Origin: Carnegiea gigantea | Lineage: Eukaryota > Streptophyta > Magnoliopsida > Caryophyllales > Cactaceae | NCBI GenBank assembly: GCA_029747015.1 | Contig: JAKOGI010000126.1 | Span: 346,501 to 410,500 of the forward strand | Reading direction: 5' to 3' | DNA: 64,000 nucleotides | Shown here: piece after piece, positions 1 through 11,600 of the stretch | Numbering within the stretch: the stretch's first letter is position 1 | Layout: the number at the start of each line of letters is the position of its first letter | Made by a program: the position numbers and the translations under genes | Notes under the pieces: generated by a model | The model's input: only the letters and a program-made list of their open reading frames with translations | Told to the model about the DNA's origin: nothing | Databases searched by the model: none

Positions 1-823
1 ATACCCAGCAGCATACCTATATCCATGCAGATTCAACATGAATCATTAACTAAATTTTAGCTTTGTCATAATTTAACCCCTTCTACATTCACGCTCATAC
101 AACGAATCTCCAACATGTAAATATTCCAGCTAAAAAAGAAATGGAGATCAGTTCCATCATTTGCCATAAAAATAAGTTGCAGAGGAATGCAAGTAAAGCG
201 AGAAACTTCGTTGGTACAAAAATTCAGTTTGATAAATACAGATGTTAGTTACATACAAACTTAGTGTCAAATTAATTGAGGTTTCTAGGCAGGTGTAATT
301 ACTCATTTTCTAAAGATTCTATTCGCCCCCAGGTGCAATAGGGCTGCCAGAATAGATTATTGGGATACAAAGAATCCTCCCCTATCGGCATGTTACACTC
401 ACGGGGATAGGACCCTAATTGACCAAGACATGATAGAAATTTCAAGAATTATGGTGTTAGTATAACTCTCTTGATCATGCCCAACAAGGCCTTTTTTTTA
501 AATGCATGCCAAGATCATCCATATTTATAGATTTCATCATGCCTCTTCATGAAAGGACACTGCTTTCATCAGAAACTGCTTTAAAAAGGGACATGTCTCT
601 TCATAAATACACCTTTTCATTAAAAGACATAGGTTAGTTAACCATTCAAACTAACTTATACTTATAAATAATTAATTAGATTAACAAAAGGTGCATTGCA
701 ATAATTAATTATCAAAATAATTAATTATTATTTAGACATAATTCAAAAAAAAATATTTCCATAACCATTTTTATGGAAATAATTATTTTATTAAATTTCC
801 ATTTTATGGAAATTACTCCAACA
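1..823 (-). mobile_element. Copia-type LTR 'D' (3' LTR of element Y), truncated by window edge
   Basis: Read on the minus strand, the right boundary is a retrotransposon LTR start: TGTTGGAGTAATTTCC beginning at 823. The sequence just outside it (824-838) is a purine tract on the minus strand, GGAAATGGTGGGGGT, the usual polypurine primer next to a 3' LTR. The segment from about 130 to 823 matches 13050-13764 in the same orientation, including the shared right end; the match is clearest from about 211. The left end of the LTR lies outside the window, so its length is unknown. I infer that this is the 3' LTR of a minus-strand element whose 5' LTR is the right-hand copy. Confidence 0.65.
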
Positions 824-838
824 ACCCCCACCATTTCC
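824..838 (-). other. Polypurine tract of element Y
   Basis: On the minus strand this reads GGAAATGGTGGGGGT and directly precedes the LTR start TGTTGGAG. This is the position of the plus-strand primer in LTR retrotransposons. Confidence 0.65.
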
Positions 839-2715
839 ATAGCAAATGGTTTTTCGAATTTTCGGAGATCTCGTGCATAGATAGAGGTGTCTTGCGATTG
901 AACCCTCACTTTTGGTGACCTGTCTGTCAAATGATCAGGATAACACCGTAAACTATGCTTTGAACCAGTTATCCTCTTTGACCACTTGCATCTAAGTCAC
1001 ACACAAAACTTTCGTCCTATATCACTTAGTAATTTGATACTATTAACGGCCATATATCCCATATCCATTTTGTAAGTGCTCTAGAGCCAAGCCCATACTC
1101 GACAAAAGCAGCAAACTTCACACTTAGTAGGTAACCTCATCAATACCCCCATAACGTATTAATACAAACAGTACAAACAACTTAATTAAATACTTATTTC
1201 TATATCGACTCAAATGTTCTCTATTACGGTTCATTAAGAGCAAAAGATCACCCTCCATTTAAAAATATGGGTTATTTAGCACTCTACTTGGATGGTAATT
1301 GTAATGGTGATTGCTAACAAATCACAAAGATTGTGCACTTTGACTCATTGAACTTAAGACTCGATGTTACCATGAGCTTTTAGTTGAGGTTCCACCATGA
1401 GTGACTTAGTGTGAGCTTTACACCATCCCTACCAAAGTCATTAAATGTGTTCCATGACTTTGATAACAATAATTTTGCAAACGTCCCAAGACGTTAAGTT
1501 ATTATATTAAACACACATGTATATTTATTTGTCCACTGGGATTCATTGTCTTTGTAAGTCATAATAATGGGCCCACAAGACTTGTAAAGTCCACCAACTA
1601 TTAAACCGAAGTCCAACTATTAAAACTTGGACATCTCAATCTCTAAACAAGGTTTATACATGAAAATATTTTTATATTTTCATACAAGTCCAACTTGAAA
1701 TTATAGTCATAATTTCAATTAATAGACTTAAAAACATATTTCATCAGCATACAAACACAGGTTACCGCCATCATTTACTCTAAACTAGAGTCAATAATTA
1801 TAAGCCCTTCATATGAAATTTCAAAGTTATATATGTTCATGAGCTAATGTAAATACTTACACATTTACATTCCATCTATATCTATCTTTAATTCTCTTAC
1901 GATTATACTAAAAGTATGATGGCATGATCATAAACAAGTCCAACAATAAAATTTATACATATGGACTTCTCTTAGCTATACTAAAATATTTTAAAAAGTC
2001 CATAATATAGACTTTCATATTTTAGTATACTAAAACACTTGAAAATAAATGAAAAACCATAATTATTTTCATTAAGGATGAACCAATTATTGTTCCCAAT
2101 TCCAATTCTTAAAATTTAAGTAAATAACATCCAAATGTCCAGAATAAAAATAGAGATATTTAGAAAACATGCTAAAATATGCATTAACAAGTCCAACCAA
2201 AACATCCATGGACTTATACTTTTAGCAAATTAAAATTACATAGAGATAAATAAATTATATTTCACATTTATTTCTATGAAGGATGAATCATTTATCCTTA
2301 CATTCACATTAATTACCGATTCATAACCACATTTTATAAATCATAAATATCATGTGAATATATATATATATTGCCCAAATGACATTCAAATATTCATGTT
2401 AATGCATGGACATTTATTTTTCTTTACAAGGAAATATAGGAATAGCATACTCCCATCTAGGGTAAAAGTATTTATCCTTAAGACATATTAAGCTAGGGTA
2501 CATGCATAATAGTAAAATTTCATGCATAATGCAACCCTTATAATACTCTGAATTCTCATATGATCGATATGAAAGTAATCAATCTTCCAAGAAACATGAA
2601 CTGAAGCCTTTAGAATCAGTAAAACACTATCATGAATATTTATCATGACAACAATCATTATTAAACACATGATATATGCCTTTTCATTAATGGCGTTGAG
2701 TAGAAAATATAATAA
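839..2715. other. Non-coding AT-rich remnant of element Y interior
   Basis: I see no reading frame of substance. The part next to the polypurine tract looks like the untranslated 3' interior of a copia element. The rest is AT-rich and repeats phrases such as AAGTCCAAC (around 1677, 1936, 2189). No gag or pol motif of element Y survives, so its coding part appears to be deleted. Confidence 0.4.
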
Positions 2716-3187
2716 TTACCTTTTTAGCAATTAAACATTTAGTTACCCAAAAAAATTACGAACACATAATACAAGATTACGGGAACCACATAGGATCAAT
2801 ATCCACGCGCTCAAACCACCCAAACACAAGGCATCAAGTATTAGGAAGTCAAAGAAAACTGAAAACATACCATAGACAATTGTGGGCTGTGGACAATGAC
2901 TAATGTCAAACAACTGTGATCTTCAAATACTATGGATTTCGTAACTATAATCATGGATATATTATACAATAATATACGCCATCAACAATTATACTTATGA
3001 TCTTTCCAATAATGAGTTAACTATATATGCAAGTTAGCTCAGTCAATTACCCCCCATAAATATAAAGTGGAAGTAAACCCAATATGACAATGTAACATCA
3101 TATCAATTATAAAGTTAGTTGAATAAATTGCATGCATGATTATAGACTACTCTTAGTCTCACAATCAAATTTTATATACACCATAGC
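2716..3187. repeat. 472-bp direct repeat A, left copy
   Basis: This block matches 12476-12951 in direct orientation at roughly 93% identity by eye. It ends at CCATAGC, immediately before the left LTR of element X. The right copy starts one base after the right LTR of X. The block is non-coding and AT-rich. It behaves like a giant target duplication flanking X, or like a tandem pair with X at the junction. Confidence 0.8.
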
Positions 3188-3484
3188 TGTATGAAAAATA
3201 GGACTGACCTGGAATGCAGAATTATCTGTCGGGAATAGCTTATGTCAATTTGTATGTGAGGCGGCTACCAGAGTCACCTTTAGGGCTCATGTCCTAGACC
3301 CGAAACCCGGGTGGATGATTGGGTAGCCGTGAGAGGGGAGAGGAGAGTATGTGGTTTCTGTGTCACGTGTGTAACCCTAATTGATCCCCTGAAACCTCCT
3401 TATATAGGTTGGAGGAACAGTCAGGGAAGCCGCCCTAAGTGGCCTTAGTGGCCGTCGGGCCTAAAATATTAGGCCCGGCCAACA
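3188..3484 (-). repeat. 3' LTR of copia element X
   Basis: 297 bp, starting TGTATGAAAAATAGG and ending GGCCCGGCCAACA on the plus view. It aligns end to end with 12178-12474. The minus-strand sequence just before it (3497 down to 3485, GGACGAGTGAAAGC) is a weak polypurine tract. Confidence 0.8.
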
Positions 3485-4399
3485 GCTTTCACTCGTCCAC
3501 ATAGGCCGCAAAACGCACGCTCTCCACGAATCACAACTTATCACACTCCATATCAGGAATAGGACATGCGACCGAAAAGTAACAACTAGTGCTATATTAA
3601 GTTACCATCTAATATAGCACTTTCACGAAATGCGATACCCCAAATCATCCTGAACATCACCAGTGGCATCTCCAATCCCTTATGCCATGATGTATCATAT
3701 GATTATATACTTAATATAATCGCCTGGGCTGATATTGGTGATGATGGATAGATTTTTCCTTAAACACTCATGATATTGCATCTTAGCTTGATTGCTTCCC
3801 TAACATGTTCTCGTTGTACCGTATACATCGTGGCCCTTGAGAAACATATTAAAGTAACAACATCAAGCTTTGAATTCGTATCATAGCTTTAAGTCAAAGG
3901 GTCGTCGTCCATAGAGTCACACAGTGACAGAAGATAGAGAGGTCAATTGTTACTCCGTGTATAGTCGTCTTTTAAGCACACACAGTATGAGATGTGTGTA
4001 ATCACATAGGTCCCACTCAACTGGACTCGTCAGTCTATATGTCATGCGAATCGCCAGTCTAGATTTTCACCCCAAAAATCTAACCTGAGCCACTAGATTA
4101 ATATACTAAATGTCAATTTTGACACTCTAGATTCAGCTTTTTAAGGCTTCAATATGAAATCATAACCCATATTCAACTCCCTTGAGTCTCATCTTATACT
4201 TAGTAAGGCAACTATATCTTACCACATTCATACACTTCTAGTATGAGTAATCAATATTGGACACTCAGTGCTAATATGATTCAGTCTCATCCTGCCCGCT
4301 ACTCAAGCATCAGGGTGATTGCTTGTATGACTAGGACAATCAGAAGCCTGTGATATTTCAATATGCCGAACGCACAACAATAATTTATGAGCATTTTGC
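3485..4399. other. Untranslated 3' interior of element X
   Basis: About 0.9 kb between the end of pol and the 3' LTR on the minus strand. I see no conserved frame. It is moderately AT-rich and shows no similarity to other parts of the window that I could detect. Confidence 0.5.
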
Positions 4400-5646
4400 T
4401 CATTGCAAAAGAACCTTGTCCATCACATGACAAGATATGTCCCGAAACTGAACCTTGCGAATTCCTAGATTCAACATATGAGTTTTGAACGTGTCACTAG
4501 GAATAAGTTTAGTCAAAAGGGACACAAACACCTTCTTGGTGCACATATACTTTATGACAATGTCTTTTGTTTCTATGGTGACACACAATCTGTCTCCATA
4601 GCTAACATTGTTGTACAGCTTTTGCCTCTTACTGCATCATGACATGGCTCTCCCACTCAGGGTAAAGGCATATCCTGAGGTTGACTTAGACTCTTTCGAG
4701 TCACCACCTCAATCGACATTTTGAGGATTCTCTCAACTTGAGATCTCCCCCTCATAGCACAAGACTAAGTCAGCTGTACCATGAAGGCATCGCTCGACTC
4801 TCTTGACGACTTGCCAATGTGCAAATCTTGGGTTGCTCTGGTAACAACTTACTAAGCCAACTGCCAAGCAAGTGTCAAACCATGCACATAACATAGCGTG
4901 CAATGGGTTTCTTATGGCACTAGTATAAGGACACTGCTCATTTTCTCCTGTTCTTTGTCTGTTTTTAGGCATTGGTCAAGATTCAAGGTTAAACCCTTCA
5001 ACTAGAGTATCTACGGGTTTGGAATAATGCATACGGAATCGTTCTAAGACTTTCTCGAATATATGCCTCTTGGCTTATACCTAAAAATTTCTTAGGACGA
5101 TTTCTTATTATTTCCACGCCTAGGACATACTTGGCTTCACCCATGTCCTTCATCTCAAAGACGGAGGTCAGCCACTTCTTAGTGGCTTCGATCATCTCCA
5201 AGTTGTTCCCAACTAGTAGTATGTCATCAACATATAGAGTAAGAAATATAATCCCCCTGGTTGATCTTTTGACATACACACGGTGGTCTTATGAAACCAT
5301 GGATAAGCCAAATGAAGTTATAGCTTCATGGAGTCTTAAGCACCAAGATTTGGAAGATTGCTTAAGACCATATATGGATCTTTTAAGACAACACATCTTA
5401 TCCTCATGTCCCTTTGATATAAAATCAATGGGTTGATTCATATAGATCTCTTCCTCAAAGCTACCATTGAGGAAAGCAATCTTTACATCCATTTGAAACA
5501 ACTGTAAGTCCAAATGGGCAACCATAGCTAGGAGCACTCACCATAGGAGAAAATGTCTCTTCATGGTTTACACTTTCAATTTGTGTAAACTCTTTCGCCA
5601 CTAAACGGGTTTTGAACTTATCGATTGAACCATCTGCCCAACGTTT
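4400..5646 (-). pseudogene. Element X pol, RT and RNase H part, degenerate
   Basis: Minus-strand frames in series give recognisable copia pol. 5721-5461 holds DKFKTRLVAKEFTQ. 5537-5289 holds LFQMDVKIAFLNGSFEEEIY and YGLKQ. 5279-4998 holds the catalytic YVDDILLVGN box (codons at 5240-5221), still intact. 4972-4733 holds the pre-RNase H segment (YTSAIRNPLHAMLC, HWQVVKRV). 4588-4400 ends with LLTKLIPSDTFKTH, the usual end of copia pol. The frames are separated by shifts and stops, so no product is expected. The CACTA element interrupts it at 5650-7233. Confidence 0.8.
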
Positions 5647-5682
5647 TATCACTACAAAAACGTAGTTCAACTCCGACGGACA

Positions 5683-5955
5683 AAGCGACGCGTCAGACAG
5701 CGTCGGAAAAATTGCAGACAAACCGACGGAATTTCAGACGAACTCCGACGGAAAATTAAATTTCCGACGGAAGAATATTCCGTCGGAAATTCCGACGGAA
5801 TTCCGTCGGAATTCCAGAATTCCGACGGAATTTCCGACGGAGTTCCATCGGAAATTCGAAATTCCGACGGGAATTCCGTCGGGGCAGAGTTCCGTCGGAA
5901 TTTCCGACGGAATTCCGTCGGAATCCGTCGGTAATTCCGTCGGAATTCCGCGCGG
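5683..5955. repeat. Left subterminal array of TCCGACGG / CCGTCGGA
   Basis: Close-packed octamers alternate in direct and inverted orientation, often as TTCCGACGGAATTCCGTCGG palindromes. I count about eighteen full or near-full units by eye. The array lies just inside the left terminus, where CACTA transposases bind in other families. Confidence 0.85.
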
Positions 5956-5989
5956 ATCTCGCCCCCGTTTGCCCGGCTTTAAATTGGGG

Positions 5990-6406
5990 GGGAGGGGTGA
6001 GATTTCGAGCGGTTTTTGGAGAAATAGAGAGAGAAAGTGTTCGAAAAAGGAGAGAGGGAGAAGGAGGAAGAGAGAGAAAGTAAGATTTCAAGGTTTTGAT
6101 CATCGAAAAATTTAACGGTAAGTGATATTTTTGCTTAATTTATTGTTTGAAATTGAAATTGTTAAGTTAATTGATAATTTTTACGGTCTTTGTTTTTCAC
6201 GTTTTGTCGCCGCCAGTGCCACCGCTAGTGTCGTCACCGTCTGTAATCAGATTGATTTTTCGGGTGTGCGAAGGTTAGTAGAATTGTTCCGCTTTCAAGT
6301 TGTGTTAATTTGATATGTGATGTTCATTTTTCGGGTATATGAAAATTAGCAGAAACATGTTTGTTTTGTTTGAATAATTATTTTTTCCGTTGAATAGAGA
6401 GAGCGC
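5990..6406 (+). other. Leader and intron-like segment inside the CACTA element
   Basis: A purine-rich GAGA stretch (6000-6085) resembles a plant 5' UTR. It is followed by ACG|GTAAGTG at 6115-6124, a strong splice donor, and by acceptor-like TTGAATAG at 6390-6397 just before the short ORF. This suggests a vestigial transcription unit on the plus strand. There is no direct evidence of transcription. Confidence 0.35.
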
Positions 6407-6547
6407 ATGCTGAAAAAAGTTTTCAGATTTTTCAAAGGTCAAAGTGCAGGTTCTTCCAGCCACATCGACTTGAACGCTGATGATGATGAAGAGGACTCTC
6501 AAAATGACAATGATGATGATCCCACAAATTTATCTGACTCTGATTAG
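6407..6547 (+). CDS. Short acidic ORF inside the CACTA element (function unknown)
   Basis: 46 codons from ATG 6407 to TAG 6545-6547. The start is basic and hydrophobic (MLKKVFRFFKGQ), followed by a serine patch and a strongly acidic tail (NADDDEEDSQNDNDDD, ending NLSDSD). It lies right after an acceptor-like site, so it could be the last exon of a lost transposase-related gene. I do not recognise the family. With no other conserved coding sequence in the element, it may be non-functional. Confidence 0.35.
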   Translation: MLKKVFRFFKGQSAGSSSHIDLNADDDEEDSQNDNDDDPTNLSDSD

Positions 6548-6589
6548 CTGATATGATATTCGTGTAATTTATATAATCTGCGTGTACAT

Positions 6590-6745
6590 CTAAAACAACG
6601 TATATGTTGTACTTATATATGTTGTACTTAATATTTATATATGTTGTACTTATATGTTGTACTTAATATTTATATATCTTGATATTTATATATGTTGTAC
6701 TTAATATTTAATTTATGTTGTACTTGATATTTAATTAAGCACATT
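6590..6745. repeat. Tandem TATATGTTGTACTTA repeats
   Basis: A degenerate tandem of about 15-25 bp units (ATATGTTGTACTTATAT, TTAATATTTATATATG) lies between the short ORF and the right subterminal array of the CACTA element. Confidence 0.7.
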
Positions 6746-6849
6746 TTATTGGCAGATTTGAAACTTATTATTAATTGTTTTTTATTTTGAGAACTTTTGA
6801 AATTTAGAAACAAACTTTTCGGAAAACAAAATTTTTTTTTGAAATTATC

Positions 6850-7210
6850 CGAAATTCCGACGGAATTTCCGACGGAATATTCCGTCGGAAATGCCGTCGA
6901 AAATTCGGATAATTTCAAAAAAAATTCGGATTATTTAAAAAAAAATTTTTTGGGAATTTCCGACGGAATATTCCGTCGGAAATTCCGTCGGAAATTCCTG
7001 CCACTATTTTCTGCAGTTTCTGCTTGACAGTATCCGACGGAATTTCCGACGGGTTTTTTCCGTCGGAAATTCCGTCGGATTCCGTCGGAGTCCGTCGGAA
7101 TAAAAACTGCTACGAGCTGAATCCCGACGACCCTTTCCGCGTCGGTGTTTCCGTCGGAAACACAATTTTCCGTCGGAAATTTGACCTTTTTCCGTCGAAT
7201 TTTCCGTCGC
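6850..7210. repeat. Right subterminal array of TCCGACGG / CCGTCGGA
   Basis: About seventeen more copies of the octamer in both orientations (6856-6900, 6958-6993, 7031-7102, 7139-7208). It mirrors the left array, and the A/T-rich spacers between clusters are longer. Confidence 0.85.
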
Positions 7211-7236
7211 AGATTAGATATATTTTTGTAGTGTAT

Positions 7237-9575
7237 CTTGAAAACCCGTTTGTTTCCAATAGGCTTACATCAGGGTAGAAGATCAACAAGTTCCCAAACC
7301 TTATTTCTCACCATCGAGCCCATCTCATCCCTCATAGCGTCCATCCACTCTTTGGGATTTGGTGAGTCAATTCCCTCATGATAAGAGGTAGGCTCCTTAA
7401 TTTCCAAGAGAGTGCACAAGAATATTGCCTGTTCGATTTGGAAATATCATCGAGGAAATTTTCCACGCTCACTCCTTCGGATCATGGGACCTTCACTGTT
7501 TTTCTGCCTAGGTGAGACATCTCTCTCCCTTTCTCTACGAGATGTGGGACCTTAAGCATGAGGAGAATCACTCCCACTATCGCTGACATCCCCTCCCCTT
7601 TCTCTAAGAGGTGTGAGACCTTAAACATATGAAGACTCACTCCCACTATCTCTTTAGGGCATGGAATTCTGAACATGTGGACTATCTGTATGTTCGGAAA
7701 CTGGAGATTGAGAATGGACCTCACTCATAGGCTGAATCTCCTTATGTATAGGAGATTGAAGACGAATCTTATTCTCCTGAGCAGACAAGTCTCTTCCATC
7801 CCTTTCGGGTAGGGAAAGTATACTATCTTCGGTGACTTGGTTAGAGTCCAAATTCTCCCCCTCACCGAAAGTTGGTTGGATGTCTTACTGTAATTCAAAC
7901 AATTTGACATCCTTTTTGATTTTCACTAATGGTTGGGAACTCATCCTCGAGAAAGTCGACATTGCGGGAATCTATTTCTATTCATTAGGTTGTGCGGGAT
8001 ATTTAATGAACATCATCTTGGTGGCTCTTGGACCAAGCTTTCCATGTCTGTGGGTTGGGTTATGCACATACCCGACCGAATCCATGGGCGTAAATGGTCC
8101 AAGGACAGCTTCTTACCAAATCATAACTCATATGGTGTGGCAGGTATACTCTTACTTGGCACACAGTTAAGGATATAAGTTGCCGTGAGCAACGTATCCC
8201 CCTAAAACTGATTGGAAGGTTTACATGTGCCCTCATTGATCTGACCGTGTCAAGCAATGTACGATTCTTATAGTTCGCAGCACCGTTTTGTTGTGGGGTG
8301 TGGAATCATTAACTGTCTTTATATACCTTTTTCCTCACAGAACTCTCTGAACCTATCAGAGAGGTATCCACGACCTCGATCAGTCCGAAGATTTTTAACT
8401 CATCGTTCCAATTGAGTCTTTACTTTTTGTTACGAAGCGTTTAAACATTCCGAGTGCCTCGTAGTGATGAGATAGTTGATACGCATACCCACGTCTTGAA
8501 TAAACATCTATAAGGGTGATGAAATAGATAGTCCCATGACGTACCTTATCATTTATGGGTCCACAAATGCCTGAGTGGACTAATTATAAGGGACTAGATG
8601 CTCTAGAAGCCTTACCAAAAGGCTTTACTTTGCTAGTTAGACATTATTCACTTAGGCAACTTTACCCTAATGAGTTGATCGAAAGGATCATCTCTAGTTA
8701 GCTGATTCACTCTACTTTGACCCTTATAGTCAAGTCGAGTATGCCTAAAAACAGAGTTCAAAGAAAGCGACAAAGATGGAAGACGTCGAGGTAGACGGAA
8801 ATCAAGAGAGAAAACTAATATCAGAACTAAAAGGTACAAAGGTACGCTGCACCCTAAGAGCATAGAGAGTGTCGTGGAGGAATAATTTACTTCATTCACG
8901 GGGTTCGAGCTGACATGTTGCTATGTCAAGGACATGTTCTTCACTGTCATCCCTTAAAACAACAGTTGTGAACCCGTTGGGTAGCGATGAAGGTTCACAA
9001 AATCAACTCAGCCTTGAACTATGTGTTTGGTTGCTCCCATGTCTATAGTCCACTAAGGAAGAAAGTTTGGTAATTACTGCTTGGGAGTACACATGTTATT
9101 TAGGCGAAAGAAGGTACCTTAGTCAGTTCGAGACGATCCCAAGTGGTGGGTTTCTTTTTCTCACAGTTATAGCAGTTCACACGCACTACATTCTACTTTC
9201 TATTGACCTTGACCTTTTACTCTTCTGGTAATACCATCCTTAGGTTCCGAGTTTTGAGAAGGGAATGAATCTGGTCAAAACCGGATGTCAAGTTGATTCC
9301 ACAAGTCCTCAATAGTGAGATAGCCTTTAAATCCCCTTACCAAATCATCATGCATGCAATACCACATAGTCAACATGCTGATCAATCCTTTCTCGAGCCA
9401 TTCATGGTATATTATTAGCCTTTCTCTTGATACTGCTCGTAAGCAGTTACATCTATGTTATTCACATCTTTGCCTATCCTAGGAGGCTTTAAAAGTCGTC
9501 GAGTGTCCTAATACTTTAAGTTTATTCAGAAGAAGCTAAATCTTTTAACACTATGTATTATAGTTAATGCTATCT
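7237..9575 (-). pseudogene. Element X gag, integrase and start of RT, degenerate
   Basis: Only fragments are readable on the minus strand. Around 9400-9260, MHDDLVRGFKGYLTIEDLWN resembles the copia gag core. Around 9185-9150, VNCYNCEKKKPTTWD is a ruined CCHC knuckle. Around 8600-8460, GPINDKV and DVYSRRGYAYQ belong to the integrase core. Around 8380, TDRGRGYLSDRF is the second catalytic Asp segment, with an Arg-rich neighbour. At 8257-8200, MLDTVRSMRAHVNLPISF is the end of the core. At 7320-7237 a conserved segment leads into VFKI, where the CACTA element interrupts it. Stops and shifts are frequent, so it is a dead gene. Confidence 0.65.
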
Positions 9576-9786
9576 AACTCTTCATTGGTAAACTAATCAC
9601 CAATCATATTTTAATTGCCATATCTGAAAGCATATATTTAAAAAAGAACATTAGGCATATTTTCAGATAATTAAATTATCAAAAACTCCATCACTCATGT
9701 CGTATGATCGAAAATTTCGCTAAGCTAATAATCATCACATACAAGCATGAATCAGGAATTTCCATAACTTAATTACTGCATTTTCC

Positions 9787-10502
9787 CATAAAACGAACTT
9801 ATGGAATACACATTTTGTTAAACTAATTAATACATCTAGAAATATCACAAAGATATTTAGCATTAATCATGTAAAATAAATTTACACGAGGTTATATAAA
9901 ACGAATTTATATAGTCATTAATATGTCATTTAAAGATCTATTTAATGACATATCAACCAAAAAAGGAATTACATGCAGTAGTTATATGGGACAAGTCCAT
10001 ATAATGTTACAAACCTTAATCAATATGAAACGAATTCATATAGCATGCCATGTAGTGATGATAATACATTATTATATATTAGGCCCAAAAATTTTAGCCA
10101 TGTGAAATATATTTCCACAAGGTTTGTCTTATATGAAACTAATTCATATATTCCGTTATTAAAACAATGTATTTATTTTCTAGATATATAACACGTAGTT
10201 ATGTATCGATCATGTCTTTCATATTATCATCACACATGGATGTGAATTAGGAGTTCCTTTAAGTTAGTTATTATAATTTATAAAAGTTTGGTTAAACTTA
10301 TTAACACATTAATTGGTGAATATCACACAGATGTTCACTTTCAATTATGAAAAACCTGTTCACATAAGCTTTATGAAACTAATTTATAGGAAGTGTTCTA
10401 AACAAAGAACTCCTATAGCATAAATTTATATTTAACTCTAATATTATTACAAAAATAGCAACATGAAACATGAGCTTATGTTATATAAAACTAATTCATA
10501 TA
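9787..10502. repeat. Dispersed short palindromes TATGAAACTAATTCATA
   Basis: Six copies of an imperfect palindrome with arms TATRAA / TTYATA around a 5-base centre lie at 9787-9804, 9893-9914, 10024-10040, 10131-10150, 10372-10388 and 10484-10502. They sit in the AT-rich leader of element X, between gag and the primer site. Spacing is irregular. Function is unknown. Confidence 0.7.
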
Positions 10503-10849
10503 ACATATTACTAAAATAAATTTGGCATATAACGCGCAGTTATATATATCATGCCTCCAATTTTTCATATTATCATTACATAAACAATAATACGAAATAC
10601 TCAATTATAATGATATAAACATATCAAATAAACTCATAATTACTTTCAGCATATAAGACTAACTCACAACTGTAAAAATAATTACACATTAGCCCAAAGC
10701 ATGAATCAGATTAAATAAGCAAGAAATAACCTGGTCCAAAAGTGAATGGGTTCGAGAATATACATGGGCATGATATACAAATAAATGGCCCAGAAAAAAA
10801 CGGCCCAAACGGGAGCCTTTTATGTAAGCAAGAACCAGCTCATTAAAAC

Positions 10850-11600
10850 GAGGCCTAACCAGGGCCTTTAAGTGAGTAACACTCACTTACTAACCTCCTC
10901 CTTACTAACCCCAAACACTCTCTCTCCTCTCTATCCCATCTGCCCCTCCATTCTCTCTCTTCCTCTTGACCCCCGAAAAGGAACCCCTCCCTTTTTCCTC
11001 TTGGTCTGCCTTTCGACGCCATGGCCAGGAAAAATGGAGCACTAAGCTCCGTCACTATCCCTTACTAAGACCCTCTTCAACGGTGGTCCTCCGTAGCCAT
11101 TATACCCCGAAAACCCAAGTCATGAACTAAAACCACCACCCAAACCGCCACAAAGAAAAATCTCAGCCTTCGATCTACGCTAGCCTGATGAGAACCAAGG
11201 GCACCACCATATAGATCGGCCATAACTAAGCCTGGGGAAGCGATCCACGCACCCAACGCGCCATTGAGGCGGCAGCGCGTGGATGCACGCGCTTCCAAAG
11301 GTGGCATTTTTCCAGTTTTCTTCCTGCGGTTGCGTGGATCGTCGTGCGCGGATGGCGGACGAGGAAGAAGGAAGCATGAAAAACCCTTCGTCGGAGGCGC
11401 ATGACACACACGCGCCACCCCTCGTGGTGTTTTCTGATGGGTTAGGTCTCTATATGAGTCTCTTCTACCCCTTTCCCCCCCTTTTGTTGATGTTGTTTTG
11501 GGCGGTTCCAGTGGAGGCCATCGAGGCCTCACTGGATCTACCGCCACCGTGACCACCAAGGTATGGGTAATGGGTAGTTGTGATGTTTATAGAGAGGTTT
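10850..11600 (-). other. GC-rich island in the leader of element X with a 160-codon ORF
   Basis: This stretch is clearly richer in G+C than the AT-rich leader on both sides. On the minus strand, an open frame runs from 11559 to 11077 and overlaps alternative open frames. The predicted peptide is Pro/Arg-rich at the start (PVRPRWPPLEPPK) with a hydrophobic segment (FFFVAVWVVVLVH). I recognise no domain. It could be a captured host gene fragment or an untranslated leader; the several overlapping open frames are what high G+C produces by chance. Confidence 0.35.

Larger units (their letters stand above)
5650..7233. mobile_element. CACTA (En/Spm) element, non-autonomous, TSD TAT
   Basis: The ends are perfect inverted repeats: CACTACAAAAA at 5650-5660 and TTTTTGTAGTG at 7223-7233. 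TAT occurs on both sides (5647-5649 and 7234-7236), the 3-bp duplication typical of CACTA elements. Removing the element restores continuity of the host copia frame (...VFKI / RWADGS... on the minus strand). The subterminal regions are packed with CCGTCGGA and TCCGACGG in both orientations. These resemble transposase-binding subterminal repeats, but that role is inferred. No transposase gene is present; only a short acidic ORF remains. Confidence 0.9.

Noticed and set aside
5683..7210. Regular short repeats that could suggest a CRISPR-like array
   Set aside because: The octamers alternate in orientation, have no constant spacer length, and lie between CACTA terminal repeats in a plant genome.
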